From: Parasponia andersonii
Lineage: Eukaryota > Streptophyta > Magnoliopsida > Rosales > Cannabaceae
Direction: 5' to 3'
Length of the DNA stretch: 64,000 nucleotides
NCBI GenBank assembly: GCA_002914805.1
Contig: JXTB01000027.1
Coordinates: 456,849-520,848, forward strand
Part shown: piece by piece, positions 40,364 through 51,207 of the stretch
Numbering within the stretch: the stretch's first letter is position 1
How the letters are laid out: each line of letters starts with the position of its first letter
Program-made: the position numbers and the translations under genes
The notes under the pieces: generated by a model
Database searches by the model: none
Seen by the model: the letters and a program-made list of their open reading frames with translations, nothing else
What the model was told of the DNA's origin: nothing

Positions 40364-42017
40364 TATTGAGAAATTAAGGTTTCAATCTTATTTTGAAGAT
40401 AACAAACATTTGATTTAGTACTAATAATTTAATTTGAGTGTGTAGTGAAATGGTATTAAAGTTCTACCTCAAGTTAATCAAAGAATCAAACTTGAAGATG
40501 GATGCATATGGACTTATTAAAATCAAGCTTGAAGGTAGATAATCAAGATACAAGACCATATTTAGATATGGTATATTTCATATTTAGTCTTGTATTTGAT
40601 TTAGTTCATTGTATATAAATTCTCTTTGCATTGGCTCATATTTTTCAAAAAAGTTCTTAAACTATCTAAAGTATAAATTTGTTATTTTATCATAAAAGTT
40701 TAAAAATAGAAAATAATAATCTCTTTCAATGGGAAAATATTCTTTAAAATATGATTTCTTAAGTTTAAATAAGTTACAAATATATTTGAAATCATGATTA
40801 TTTGAAATAGGCTAAAAGAAGATTTTCTATTTGCAAACAAGAATATGTTTTAAGACGAACACTTTTTAAATTATTGTTAAATCTCTTTGTGAAACTAAAA
40901 TAAGTTTTCAATAGCCAAAATATTCTCTTTAAATTGATTTTTAATGTTTTTAAAGTGTTTAAAACAAGTTTAGAAATTAGTTTTTGAAAAAAAAAATGCC
41001 AAATCCTGTCAGAATCTGAAATACGACCAAAAAAGTTGGTTGACCACTTTTTAGACCAGTGGCCAGAAATGACCGTTGGAGCTGAACTAATGAGTCAAAC
41101 TCCAACGGCCATATTTTTGGTCAACTAGCTTTAATTTTGATCGACCAAATATTTAGCAGAAAGCTAATAACGACTATAAACGACTAGTTTTCTTGGATAT
41201 CTATATATAGAGCCTCATTTGATAGCATTTGAGACAAGAGTATGAACTTAAATTGATATTCATCTACTCTCAAAGTGTCTTAGCCTATTTTCACATCAAT
41301 TACATTTTCAAATCATATTGAGCCAATCTTAGAGCATTCATTATGTATTGTTCTTAAATCTTCTAAGCCACAATTGTATTAATTACTTTGTAAGAAGAAT
41401 TTGTGAGTGAGTGTTCACTTTTATTTATTGAAAAATCATTGAGTGTGAGGTGAGGTTACTATCGGATTTATAAACAACTCATTTATGTGAGGTTACCACC
41501 GGAGTCATAAACAACCTGTGAGTTAGTGAGATTGGCACCATTGTCTGAACAATCTATATAGGTGAGGTTGTCACCGGAGTCAAAACAATTCGAGATTAGG
41601 CGTGATAGAGCCGAAGTTAAGACTATTGTAAAGGCTAGGGCGTGCCTAAGAAGAATTTACTTTAGTTGTAAAAGGGTCGGTCAAGTCCATAATCTTGATC
41701 CGATAGTGGAAAACTTAAAACAAGTTGCCGAGGGTCGAGAACTTAGACAAACCGTCGTCTTTATCAAACCTCGTAAAACCGAGTTTACACTTTCTCTATC
41801 CCTACACTCTTTATTTTATTGCAAGCTATTTAATTAAGTGTTTGATATTTAGTGTGCTTAATATACTTGCTATTATTGCTATATATTTGGCATTATTGTT
41901 GATTTAGCTAAAAAGTTTCAAAATAGTGGTCTATGGTTTTGAATAGTTGAAAAGTTTCTTAAAATATTTTAAAACTCAATTCACCCCCCTTTTTGGGTTG
42001 TTAATCTTGGACTAATA
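40364..42017 (+). repeat. Probable solo LTR of a SIRE/Maximus-type copia element, nested
   Basis: Start region AAGGTTTCAATCTTATTTTGAAGATAACAAA shortened, and end region CTCAATTCACCCCCCTTTTTGG then GTTGTTAATCTTGGACTAA, are the pattern I know from SIRE/Maximus LTRs. A TATA box (TATATATAGAGCC) lies at about 41203-41215. There is no internal region. Exact termini and target duplication could not be fixed. Confidence 0.6.
41448..41600 (+). repeat. Imperfect tandem repeats in the SIRE-like LTR
   Basis: Four degenerate copies of a unit of about 40-50 bp with core GTGAGGTTACCACCGGAGTC (around 41448, 41487, 41527, 41562). They lie downstream of the LTR TATA box, in the transcribed part. Confidence 0.65.
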
Positions 42018-42745
42018 ATAGCTAATGCTTATGGTATCCTATGTTGGGTGTTCGGACTTACGGTCACCTCTTTAAGTGACTCAGACTTACGGATGACCCA
42101 CTAGGATACCTTGAACATCATTATTGCATACCTAGATATATGTTGGCTTAAATAGATATGTACTAGTTTTGATAAAGATTTTATAATGATTTAGAATGTT
42201 TGAATTATTTGACTATAATTTTCACTTAGATTTTGTAAATATTATGAATGAATTACTAATCATGTAGGATCTTCAACATAAGTATATTTTTTACATATAA
42301 AATTATATAATTGATTTTTTATTGGGCATTATCTTACTCCTCTTCTTCTCCTTAGGTGGTACTTAGTGTGATATGGACAGAGAGACTTAGAGTGAAGCAT
42401 CAAAGATTTACTAGTTTATTTATATTTTGATAAATTCCTATGAAACTTATGATATATAGAGTTGACTAGGAATTTGGATTTAACTATAACTTATTAAGTT
42501 TAATTTTGGGATTTGGACATGATTTGTATTATCTATGTTTATATTTAGGTGTGAGATGAATGTTCGATGCATGACTATTAAATAATAGCTTTCATTACTA
42601 TCTATGTATAATGAGTGATGCATAATTGTGTGTTTTTATTTCAATTAAATATTTTATTAAGATCGGAAAATTAAAGTTTTTGAGTATTTTAAAATTATTT
42701 TAATAATATTTTTTGGTATTGTTATTTTATAAAATACCTATTTTG

Positions 42746-43873
42746 CAACTAACCCTTAGGCTCCTGTTCTTAGGTGGCGGCAGCGATGGGAATTGGCCGA
42801 ATGACCAAATTTGCGGGTAAGGGGGAATTCAGCCAAACAGGGCTTTGGGCCTCCTCCTCCTTGCCAACAGTGACGGGGGTAGAGCTAGGCTGGGACTTGG
42901 GGTTGGTGGTGCAACTGGTGGCATTGGCAGTAGCCAAGTTAGCCAAAGAGTGGTCAAACAGTGAGGGAGCCAAGATAGAGTTCCGTCAGGGAGGGAGATC
43001 AGGAAGTTAGGAAAAGGAAGAGGGATAAAGGAGTCTGAGTGGCCACTTGTCCCTCATCTGGTCAACATTTAAAAAAAAAAAAAAAGTTTATTTGCCCACA
43101 CTTTTCAATTTTTCCTTCAATACCGTCCTTAATAATTACCCTTTAACCTCAGATTTCTCAAGATTTTTTCACTTTAGTCCAAGCTCAAAAGAACTCATTT
43201 TATCCATATTTTTTTATCCAAAAGTTTTTTTTTTTTTTTTTAAAAGAGGAGTGTAATAGGAGAACTTCTTATGAGGTAATAAGAATTTTAAGCTATTTGA
43301 ATTTGAATGACAAAGTTGGAAAATTCACTTTTGTTTTTTTAATTAAAACGAAAAGAAAAATATTCTTAATTTTTTTGCTTGAGATAAGATGCCATCACTC
43401 TTTTTATTTAGAAAAATAGGAAATAAATTAAAAGTGTAGCCAAGCAATGCGGGCATATTTTAGATATTCTAACACAACTCAAGGGCAAACATAAAATAAA
43501 TAAATGCTATCTTTTATGTATGGACGCGTTTAGTGACGTACAGGGAAAAGCATCCCTACCATTGACCTTGACTATAGCTTGGACTTGAAATCACTACTGA
43601 ACAATAATTGACTCAGACTTTGTATGTGGAGCATGCTCAACCGCATCGATATAGGCTTTGAACGTTTAACATTGAATTGATTGAAACAAAAACTAACCAC
43701 TTTTCTTGACTAGTTTTGAGAAGCTAAAAAATTTAACTTTAGTTTTTAGCTTTCAACTTCTTTCGCGAAGGAAATAGAAATTAAGCAATCGGGCCGAGCC
43801 GTGCATGCATTTTTATTATAAAACTTATTTACCTAATACAACATGATTAGTACGTGTTCATTTCATAATTGAG
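42746..43873. other. Intergenic region before BSP copy 2
   Basis: No gene supported. 42770-43010 is GC-rich and open on both strands, but neither frame (67-78 codons) shows a known motif; it may be a fragment of a mobile element. Poly-A and poly-T tracts follow at about 43066-43085 and 43216-43238. The last 90 bases are the BSP 3' flank. Confidence 0.45.
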
Positions 43874-44575
43874 CTAATTAATGTTCCCATACTTTGCCTT
43901 ATATTCACTCCACAACTGGCCAACGCTTTTCCCCAGCAGCTCAACAAAGAAGTTATCACTATACCCACTCCTCATTTTCTTGTTGAGCTCAGCCACGAAC
44001 CCATTTCTAAGATCATTACAATAATCCAAAAACCTAGCCGTAACGTCATACCCTTTATCGTAGTTACTCCCTTGCCCCGGTTTAACCCAATGCCCCGGTA
44101 TATAGCCAGACTTCAACCTCACAAAGTCTGCAATCCCTTCAATCAGCCACCCGGGAGTCTGCTGGTTGCCATTCCACTGCCATATGTGAGTGTTCTCGTG
44201 GAAAAGCACCCCCGTGATCTCCCTCTTCACGTCACCGGAGTAGCCACCAATATACCTGGCGCTGACGTGGATCTCCCCGTTGATGGCGAAGGCGACGCCG
44301 TCGATGTCTTCGATGATCAAGGTGATCTTTGGCACGTTCTTTCTGTCTGCGGGGGTGTTTTGCTGAAACAAACTCCATGTGAACTCAGTGGCGGAGATTA
44401 GGGTTTGCTTGCTGTATTCGGCTCCGATATCATTGTTGAATCTAATGCCACCGGGGGTTGATGCGGCTTTGTTGATGACAATGTACTCGACCGCATGGAT
44501 GCCGTCTATGGTAGCCACGGCTAGGATTACTAGTGGTAGCAAGGAAAGGGAAAAGAAACGGCACTGATCAGCCAT
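43874..44575 (-). CDS. BSP: Basic secretory protein (PR-17-like peptidase family), copy 2
   Basis: Single exon, 233 aa, collinear with copy 1 over its whole length with only about 20 substitutions plus two extra residues after the start (MADQCRFF). Signal peptide to about residue 28; HENTHIW at 126-132 and GWLIEGIADFV at 142-152 are unchanged, so the metal-binding HExxH site is intact. 5' and 3' flanks are also conserved with copy 1, so the duplication covered a whole transcription unit. A secreted defence-associated protein by family; substrate unknown. Confidence 0.95.
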   Translation of the reverse strand: MADQCRFFSLSLLPLVILAVATIDGIHAVEYIVINKAASTPGGIRFNNDIGAEYSKQTLISATEFTWSLFQQNTPADRKNVPKITLIIEDIDGVAFAINGEIHVSARYIGGYSGDVKREITGVLFHENTHIWQWNGNQQTPGWLIEGIADFVRLKSGYIPGHWVKPGQGSNYDKGYDVTARFLDYCNDLRNGFVAELNKKMRSGYSDNFFVELLGKSVGQLWSEYKAKYGNIN

Positions 44576-44662
44576 ATATGGTTTTGCGTATTTAGTTAGT
44601 ATAGATACTTGTGCGTTTTTGCTTTTGTTTTCGGTTATGTGCTGTTGTTCCTGATGAATGGC

Positions 44663-44669
44663 TTATATA
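44663..44669 (-). promoter_or_regulatory. TATA box of BSP copy 2
   Basis: TATATAA on the - strand, 88 bp upstream of the ATG, in the same context (TATATAAGCCATTCATC) as in copy 1. Confidence 0.65.
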
Positions 44670-44879
44670 GGGGAACATCCACTGGCTAGCTAGATATAAT
44701 ATTGCTAACAAGTTGACATAGCATTTGTAATTGAGGTAGGTTTGACATGGTCGCGAAAATTTGGCTTTGTTGGACATACATGTGATGGAAAGAAGTCTTT
44801 GAACTTTACCCAACCTAATCAAGACCTTAAATATATTCAAACAAACAAATTTTGTATGGGAATTAAATATATATTTATA

Positions 44880-45100
44880 TATATATATGGTTGCGAATCT
44901 AATAAGTATTTTTTTTATCTGTGGGTATGTATTTTTTTTTTAGCTGTTGAATCACCATCTAATGATTTTTCTTACTTTTTATCATAAAAAAATATATATA
45001 TACTAAATTTTCATTAACCAAATTGATACTCATGTGATAAAAAAAAAAAAAAAATACCTACTAAATTAGTACCCTCTATACATATATATATATATATATA
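44880..45100. mobile_element. MITE-like element, copy 2 of a two-copy family
   Basis: Similar over its length to 11165-11418. Its left end TAATAAGTATTTTTTTTATC is an imperfect inverted match to the right end (TAGTAGGTATTTTTTT read on the other strand). It is followed by a (TA)n tract. Confidence 0.5.
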
Positions 45101-46204
45101 TTCAATTAAGTCTCGAGTCTACTTGTTCAAATTAGTAAGCCGGCGGGTACCCTTGCGTTAATTCAGGGTATAAATTTAGCCGATAAAAAATCAAATTTTA
45201 CAAGAAGTTGTACATACCTTAGACTCCGGAGAGTCTACATCCTTAATGAATGGACACGTTTAATGATATGGAAAGAGAAAAGAGCCTCTATTTAAATTTC
45301 ATTATTAATTTGACTTGGAATTTTGATCACTACCGACACAATAATTGACCCAGCTTTTGTGTGGAGGATGGCCAAACCTCATTAAAACAAGGCTTTGGAA
45401 ATTAATACCGGTCCCCTAGATATCCAAAATTGGCCATGTAATTAATTTTCTCACTTAATTTCTTCTCCAAGGTTCCTAATATTTTCTTTTTATTTTATTT
45501 GAGAAGGGGAATTTTAATTTGGACCCTTCACTTCATAAAGGTATGTATAGTAGTGTCTTGAAACCCTAACCCCTAATTATAAATGAGAGCAATAATAAAC
45601 GAATTACATACAATTTTCTCTGTCACTGTTTAATAAAGAAAAAGATTACAAAGTGATCTTACTTCTTTTACTCTGTACAAAACTATGTCATATATGAATG
45701 CCTCATTCTACCTAAACTACAACAAATCATATTTTTAGTAACGAAAAAAATTGTGACTAAAAGTGAAAAAATCATGATTAAAAGAAAATCACTATCCATA
45801 TGCATGTCGTGACTACAAGTATTAGTCAAAAAATTACAATATTTATTGTGACTAAATGTAATTTTAGTCACAATTAAACAAAAAGTTATGCTTGAATATA
45901 CATATTTTCTATACCGCATCATAGTCGTCCATAGGCATAGGCCGGCCTAACACCAGTGAACGGCTGTAATTCCTCGTATTTTAGATGTTAAATCCCCTTT
46001 ACTTGATTACCGAACGAAAAGCAGTTATTGCTAAATTAAGAAAAGAGTAGAGGAGAAAGACTTGACTTTTCCAAATTCCAACGTAAGGACGAAAAACTTT
46101 GACTTTGCCAACAACATTGAACCAAAACAAAAGACTTGCCCACATAGGACCCATGTCCACCGCGATAAATTTCATTAAGAATTATTTATAGGCATATGAA
46201 TCTT
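45101..46204. other. Intergenic region with a possible CACTA-type terminus
   Basis: No gene supported. Around 45715-45890 the sequence ACTACAACAAATC is followed by repeated GTGACTAAAAGT / TTAGTCACAA motifs on both strands, as in the subterminal regions of CACTA elements. No second terminus was found. Confidence 0.4.
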
Positions 46205-47355
46205 CTAAAAAATATGACTAAAAGTATAATTTTAGTTATTTAGTATTAAAAAAAATAGTCTTCAATTATTCTCTTTCGCTCACTCGTTTAATCGTTTTTT
46301 TTTTCTCTTCCATTTACCATTGCTTCTGTACTCTCTCTCTCTCATTCAGTTAAATTTTGAGTTCTCGCTCTCTTTTATTTCTCGTCAACAATGAAGAAAT
46401 TTCTATAATTAAAAATTATAGACATAATTTAAAATAATTCATATTTGAATTGTGAGATATTCTATCGTGGATTTTTCATTTAAAATTAAATTTGGATCAA
46501 TTTTTAATAATTTTCTGAAATCTTGGACTACTTACTCTGATAAATATCAAAAATTTCGATGCATTTCGATGTTTATTAGATGAAATTCAATGTAATTTCT
46601 ATGAAATATATTTTTATAAAGGAATCTAATAAAATTCGATAAAATTCGATGTATTTCAATGATAGTTCGATGTCATTTCAATGAAGTGTATTTTTATAAT
46701 GAAATCTGATGAAATTCGATGAAATTCGATGAATTTCGATGATAATTTGATGACATATCAATGAAGTGTATTTTTATAATGGAATCTGATAGAATTCGAT
46801 GATAATTCGATGACATTTCACTGAAGTGTGTTTTTATAATAGAATCTGATGGAATTCGATGATAATTTCATGGCATTTCACTGAAGTATATTTTTATAAT
46901 GGAATCTGATGGATTAGATGAAATTCGATGATAATTCGATGCTATTTCGATGTCCATATTTAATTTTTTAGATTTCATTATAAAAACATACTTCATCAAA
47001 ATGGTATCGAATTTCATCAAAATTCATTCAAAAGTTTCGATGTTTGTCGGGACAGTTAGTTCAAATTTCTAGAAATTCATAGAAATTGATTCAAATTTTA
47101 TTTTTAATGCAGAATCAATCACTAAACGTCTCAAAATTCAAATATCAACTATTTTAAATTATACTCATTATGTTTCTTTAAATTTTGATTGTTAAGAAAA
47201 TAATTTAGTTGAAAGAAGATGGAGGATTAAAAAAAAGTGTAGAAAAATAGAAATAAAAAAACAAGAAAAAGTGAAATAAAGCTAAATCTAAGTTTAAAAA
47301 ATAATTACATCTTTTCAAAGTCTTTTCAAAGAGAGTTTAGTCATATCTTTTAAAA
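46205..47355. mobile_element. Foldback-type inverted-repeat element, approximate ends
   Basis: Outer arms are inverted copies: AAAATATGACTAAAA near 46209 against the reverse complement of a stretch near 47335; ATAATTTAAAATAATTCATA at about 46420 against the reverse complement of about 47140-47165. The centre is a minisatellite (46555-46975) whose last unit is itself inverted (46975-47020). No coding capacity. Long inverted arms suggest a Mutator-like or foldback element; no target duplication was identified. Confidence 0.6.
46555..46975 (+). repeat. Minisatellite with 60-80 bp units built of AATTCGATGA sub-repeats
   Basis: Copies of GAAGTGTATTTTTATAATGG with flanking ATTCGATGA runs recur at 46603, 46683, 46763, 46823 and 46883, spacing 80, 80, 60, 60. 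The 20-bp size difference is the gain or loss of the GAAATTCGAT pair of sub-repeats. Confidence 0.85.
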
Positions 47356-47882
47356 TTTTATTAGGACAATCATACCGTTGTAAATATTTCTTATTTAGAG
47401 CGTATTTAATAAAATTTCTCCGCACAAAGATCAGAGAGAGTGCATGACAATAGCAATAAAATATCCCATCAGATGCCGCTCCAATGCTATTTCTGCAATA
47501 TAGCCATTTTGGAATTGCAACCATCGAGAGAGATAAATATATTCTTTATTCTAATTTAGCTTCTAGAACAGTATAATATAATTTGTTACATAGAGGTTAC
47601 GTCTTAATATAACAGATAATTTTAAACTGATCGAAAACAAATTATCATAATTCGTAAATATTGTTTTATAAGCACTCTTTTACTAATCATCATCAAGAAG
47701 CTGGGTACAAATTATTTCTTTAAAATCTTTATCTGTAAATGCACTAAATACAGTCTAGCTAAGATTAAACAAGTGATCATGATGATCTATTTAACTGTAT
47801 TTAACATTAAGATGTACTATTAATAATAATTGTCCCCGTATATAAGTACGTACCCACCACTAATCAAACTCTTATATTTAAT
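47356..47882. other. Intergenic spacer, no gene seen
   Basis: AT-rich sequence without recognised repeats. Confidence 0.4.
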
Positions 47883-48593
47883 ATAGCCCGAATTAGTTTT
47901 TTTTCCATATTTGGCCTTGTAGTCACTCCGAAGCTGATCAGCCGTCTTTCCGAGCAACTGAACAAAAAAACTCATCACTGTAACCGTCTCTCAACTTCTT
48001 ATTGAGCTCCACCACAAACCCATCTTTAAGATCATTACAATAGTCCAAGAACCGGGCCGTGTACAAGTATCCCTGGTCCCACCTATCGCCATCTCCGGGC
48101 GCAGCCCAGTTGACCGGCGCATAATTCGCCTTTAGCCTAACGAAGTCGGCAATCCCCTCAGTCAAGTTTCCAATCCTATAGCTTCTCTGCCCGTTTGCGT
48201 TCCACTACCAAACGTGTGTCATTTCGTAGTAAAGCACGCCGTTGAAGTCGTTCTTGATGTCCCTATCGATGCGCTCAATGTAGTCATCGCTGAAGTGGAT
48301 TACGTTGCCGCTAGTAAATGCAATGCTGCCGGGGCCAAGGTCGTCGATGAACAAGCTCACCGTCGATACGCTCTTTCGATCGACTTCGGTGGTTTGTTGG
48401 AAGAGGTTCCAGATGAAGCCGGTGGCCTCGGCCATGGTTTGCTTGGCGTAGTCTACTCCGAGCTCGGTGTTGAAACGGGCCCGCTGCGGGTTGTCTGGGT
48501 GTTGTTAGTGACTACGTGGGCTGTATATTGCAGAGTGGTGAGGAGAAGGAGGGAGAAGAGGATGAGACATGGCTTCAAGTGACGATCGGCCAT
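47883..48593 (-). pseudogene. Basic secretory protein, copy 3, inactivated
   Basis: Same family and orientation as the two genes upstream but much more diverged. It starts at ATG 48593 with a signal peptide (MADRHLKPCLILFSLLLL). Breaks: a frameshift in the stretch after about residue 35 (about 48490); a TAG at about 48207 where relatives have the Gln of HIWQW; and an extra T in a T-run near 47968, which shifts the last 25 codons. The zinc motif reads YEMTH instead of HExxH, so the first metal ligand was lost as well. Downstream GNLTEGIADFVRLKANY and TARFLDYCNDLKDGFV are still clear. The C-terminal end is estimated. Confidence 0.9.
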
Positions 48594-48777
48594 GTTGGTT
48601 ATTATTGTACTAAGTGTTTTTCTTTTGTTGAGGGAAAATGTTCTGTTGGGGGGGGGGGGGGGGGGGGTAGTTTATATGGAGTTTGGAGAATGGGGATTAA
48701 TTTTCAACTTAACCTATGCTAAATATGAATAAGTTATTTCGATGTATACAAAAGAACTTAAATGAGCAATTTATTAG
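48594..48777. other. Upstream flank of BSP copy 3, with a 20-bp G run
   Basis: 20 consecutive G on the + strand at 48648-48667 lie between the ATG and a TATA-like box (TATAAAC region, 48680-48671) of the pseudogene. The box is at the same distance (about 80 bp) as in the intact copies. Confidence 0.6.
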
Positions 48778-49114
48778 TGTTGAACAGAATCCTGAAACAG
48801 AAGCCACGTCCTCAACGTCTAGTAGAATCCAAGAGCTTCTCAATAATCCCGGAGCTGGGTCAAAACAGAGTCAGACTGCCAAGGATCTTGGAGCAGAGTA
48901 GGAGCTTCGTCAGCTTGAGTCATGTAACAGCTTGTAAACAGTTGAGCTTGTTCAACTGTATATCTAGGAGATCCTTATTATCAGGCATTAGTTACTCAGC
49001 TCTAGCTGACTCTGTAAAGCTTATATAAATAAGAAAATGCTCTACACGAATCTCAACACTTGAGATAGTCTCATTCCGATTCACTAGTATACTCTCTTAT
49101 ACTATCAAATTCTT
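48778..49114 (+). repeat. 5' LTR of copia element D
   Basis: Starts TGTTGAACAG and lies directly before a primer site; a TATA box (TTATATAAATAAG) is at 49021-49033. The TG start is clear, the CA end is not, so the right boundary is approximate by a few bases. Confidence 0.65.
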
Positions 49115-49117
49115 TCT

Positions 49118-49130
49118 TGGTATCAGAGCC
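49118..49130 (+). promoter_or_regulatory. Primer binding site of copia element D
   Basis: TGGTATCAGAGCC is complementary to the 3' end of initiator tRNA-Met. Confidence 0.9.
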
Positions 49131-49141
49131 GTACAACAATA

Positions 49142-50071
49142 GTGAATGAGGGATCGTCTTCATCGTCTGGTTCATCAACTGGTTCTGGTTTGAGCTCTTT
49201 GCAGAAAACAAATCCTTGCTCACCATTTGCTGCAAAACTGAGTGCTGCTCCTTTACTGAAGCTTGATCGCAGTAACTATCTCATGTGGAAGTCTCAGGTG
49301 ATTCCAACAGTTCGAGGCCATGGAGTTGCTGGCTAACGAAGCTCTGTCCAGCTGAGTTCCTTGAGAGGCGTGATGAACAAGGTGCTCTAGTTCGCACACG
49401 TAATCCTAAATTTGAGCAATGGAATAGAGAAGATCAACTCTTACTGAGTTGGATTCTTTCTTCTTTGTCACCAGTCATCTTTGGCCATGTGATTAGGTGT
49501 GCTACTTCAGCTGAAGTCTGGAGCACTCTAGAACACCTGTTTATAACTCAATCTCGAGCCAAATTGCTTCAATTGATGATGGAACTTCAGAATCTGAAGA
49601 AAGGAAATCTGTCTATGGCTGATTACTTAGCCAAGCTAGAAAATCTGGCCGATCAATGTGCTATAGCTGGATATCTCATTGAAGATGAAGATCTTGTCAT
49701 GCATGCTTTGGCAGGACTCGAATCTGAATATGATCTGATCATATGCAGCATTACAACTCGACACACTTATGAGAAGTTAGCACTCAAAGAGGTCTACTCA
49801 CTACTGTTGAATCAAGAGGCTAGAATTCAATAGTATCATGCTGCAATGGTGATTAACAATCCCTCAGCAAATTACTCTGCCAAGAATAGTGGTCAATCTG
49901 GAACTCAAGGCTGTGGTCGTGGAAACTATTTCTCACGAGGCTGAGGTCGTGGCCGAAATGGCAATGCTGGACGCAGCAATGGAAGCAATGGTAAACCAGT
50001 TTGTCAAATCTGTGGTAAACAAGGCCACATTGCTCTCAATTGCTGGTACCGCATAGATGAAACATTCCAAG
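49142..50071 (+). pseudogene. gag of copia element D, broken
   Basis: Would form the particle coat. The frame opens at 49142 with GTG where ATG would be expected (then NEGSSSSSG). LDRSNYLMWKSQVIP is the usual copia gag N-terminal motif. A frameshift at about 49330 moves the reading to the frame of 49285-49833, which holds the core domain (VWSTLEHLFITQSRAKLLQL region, then YLIEDEDLVMHALAGLESEY). Stops at 49831 and 49942 follow, and a zinc knuckle CQICGKQGHIALNC is at 50002-50043. The insertion of element B comes nine codons later. Confidence 0.85.
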
Positions 50072-50870
50072 TGTTGGTGACGATTCTCACCAGATGTCCA
50101 CGTGTCTCTGAACTGCTGATGCTGTATCTACCAACTGTCCACGTATCCCAGAGTGCTTTTGACTTCAAGTTGGATTGAAGAGGCGGGGGTGGCCACCTAT
50201 AAAGACTCTCCGATGCTTAAGTCAGATGTTTATCCCTGAGATTGAGTAGCAAAGATCAAGTTTTTTTCTTGTTTATAAATTTTTATCTATCTCTCTCTGT
50301 ATATGTCTATCTGTATATATCTTCCGGGGGAGGCATGGCTCATACATATATAATCCTGGAATAGAGAGCTTTCTGGCCCTCAATCCCAGGATCGAGTATC
50401 TTTTCTCATCATAACTTACTCTAAAAATCACGGGCCGTGGTTACCGTGACTTCCCTTGTATCGTCGTGACCTGCTTTCTGCCGTCCCCCATGGCTCAAGC
50501 CTGCCGAGGGCGAGATTTTGACAAACCGCCATTCCATCAGGACGGTTTGCCCAATGCGCACACCTACCTAGGATCGCATTAAATGCCCTATCTGGGTCTG
50601 GAGCAGTGCACTGCCTCCCATGGTCTTCTGGTGGAAGACCCTTGAGGCTCCCCAGCTGTCGAGGTAAGAATTGGACTGGGTCGAATCCGTCTAGGGTCTG
50701 GGATAGATTCGACCCTGGCCTCCGATAGCCCATAGGCCCATACAGTATCACGTGCGACTCCCGTAGCTTTTAAGTGGTCCCTCTGGACGTGTGTTGGACG
50801 GTGTGCCCCCCTGTGACCTATTCTACTACTTAATCATTCACATAGTACATGTTCTAGGAACATGCCCGCA
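50072..50870 (-). repeat. 3' LTR of element B
   Basis: Aligns to 61103-61892 with frequent substitutions, roughly 90 percent identical by eye, so the element is not recent. TGTTGG on the left and CGCA on the right are its termini. The adjacent inner sequence 50871-50890 is the purine tract when read on the - strand (AAATGGGGGCAGT). Confidence 0.92.
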
Positions 50871-51096
50871 ACTGCCCCCATTTCCCTATTTGGTAGATTC
50901 AGATCCATCAGGTGGGGAAATCGTGCCCCCAGTCTGCCAATTTGAAGGATACATGTGGCCCCTTACCGTCATTTTTCTCCAATTACTAACATTGGTGCAC
51001 GCAACCCGTGTCACGATTTTTTCAAATTTTGAAATTCTATTGCTTCCGTCTCCCTTGCACTGTTCTCTTCCAGGGAAGACTCTTCGGCTCTTCCTC

Positions 51097-51103
51097 TATA
51101 AAA
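51097..51103 (+). promoter_or_regulatory. TATA box of the antisense gene in element B
   Basis: TATAAAA within CTTCCTCTATAAAAGCCGCA, 111 bp upstream of the ATG. The equivalent place in element C reads CTCCTCTTTAAAAACCGCAA, so the context is conserved between elements. Confidence 0.55.
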
Positions 51104-51207
51104 GCCGCACCTATGCTCATTTCTTACTTTAACAAAGTCTAAATCTTAGAGTTTCCGAATCTTCCCTTTTCTAGAACCTTTCGCTCTCTTCGATCGCATC
51201 CAAGACA

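Larger units (their letters stand above)
39009..42745 (+). repeat. Element E-type LTR split by a later insertion
   Basis: The left part (39009-40363) starts TGTAAAACCCCC and follows the LTR plan: GCACAGCCCTTTAAGG, CT tract, GC-rich patch. The right part (about 42018-42745) resumes with a stretch matching CTTAGGTGGTACTTAGTGTG of the family. Between them sits an unrelated LTR. The distal end is decayed and not sharply bounded. Confidence 0.55.

Noticed and set aside
42770-43010. GC-rich 67-78 codon ORFs on both strands
   Set aside because: No start context, motif or splice structure supports a gene; both strands are open because of base composition.
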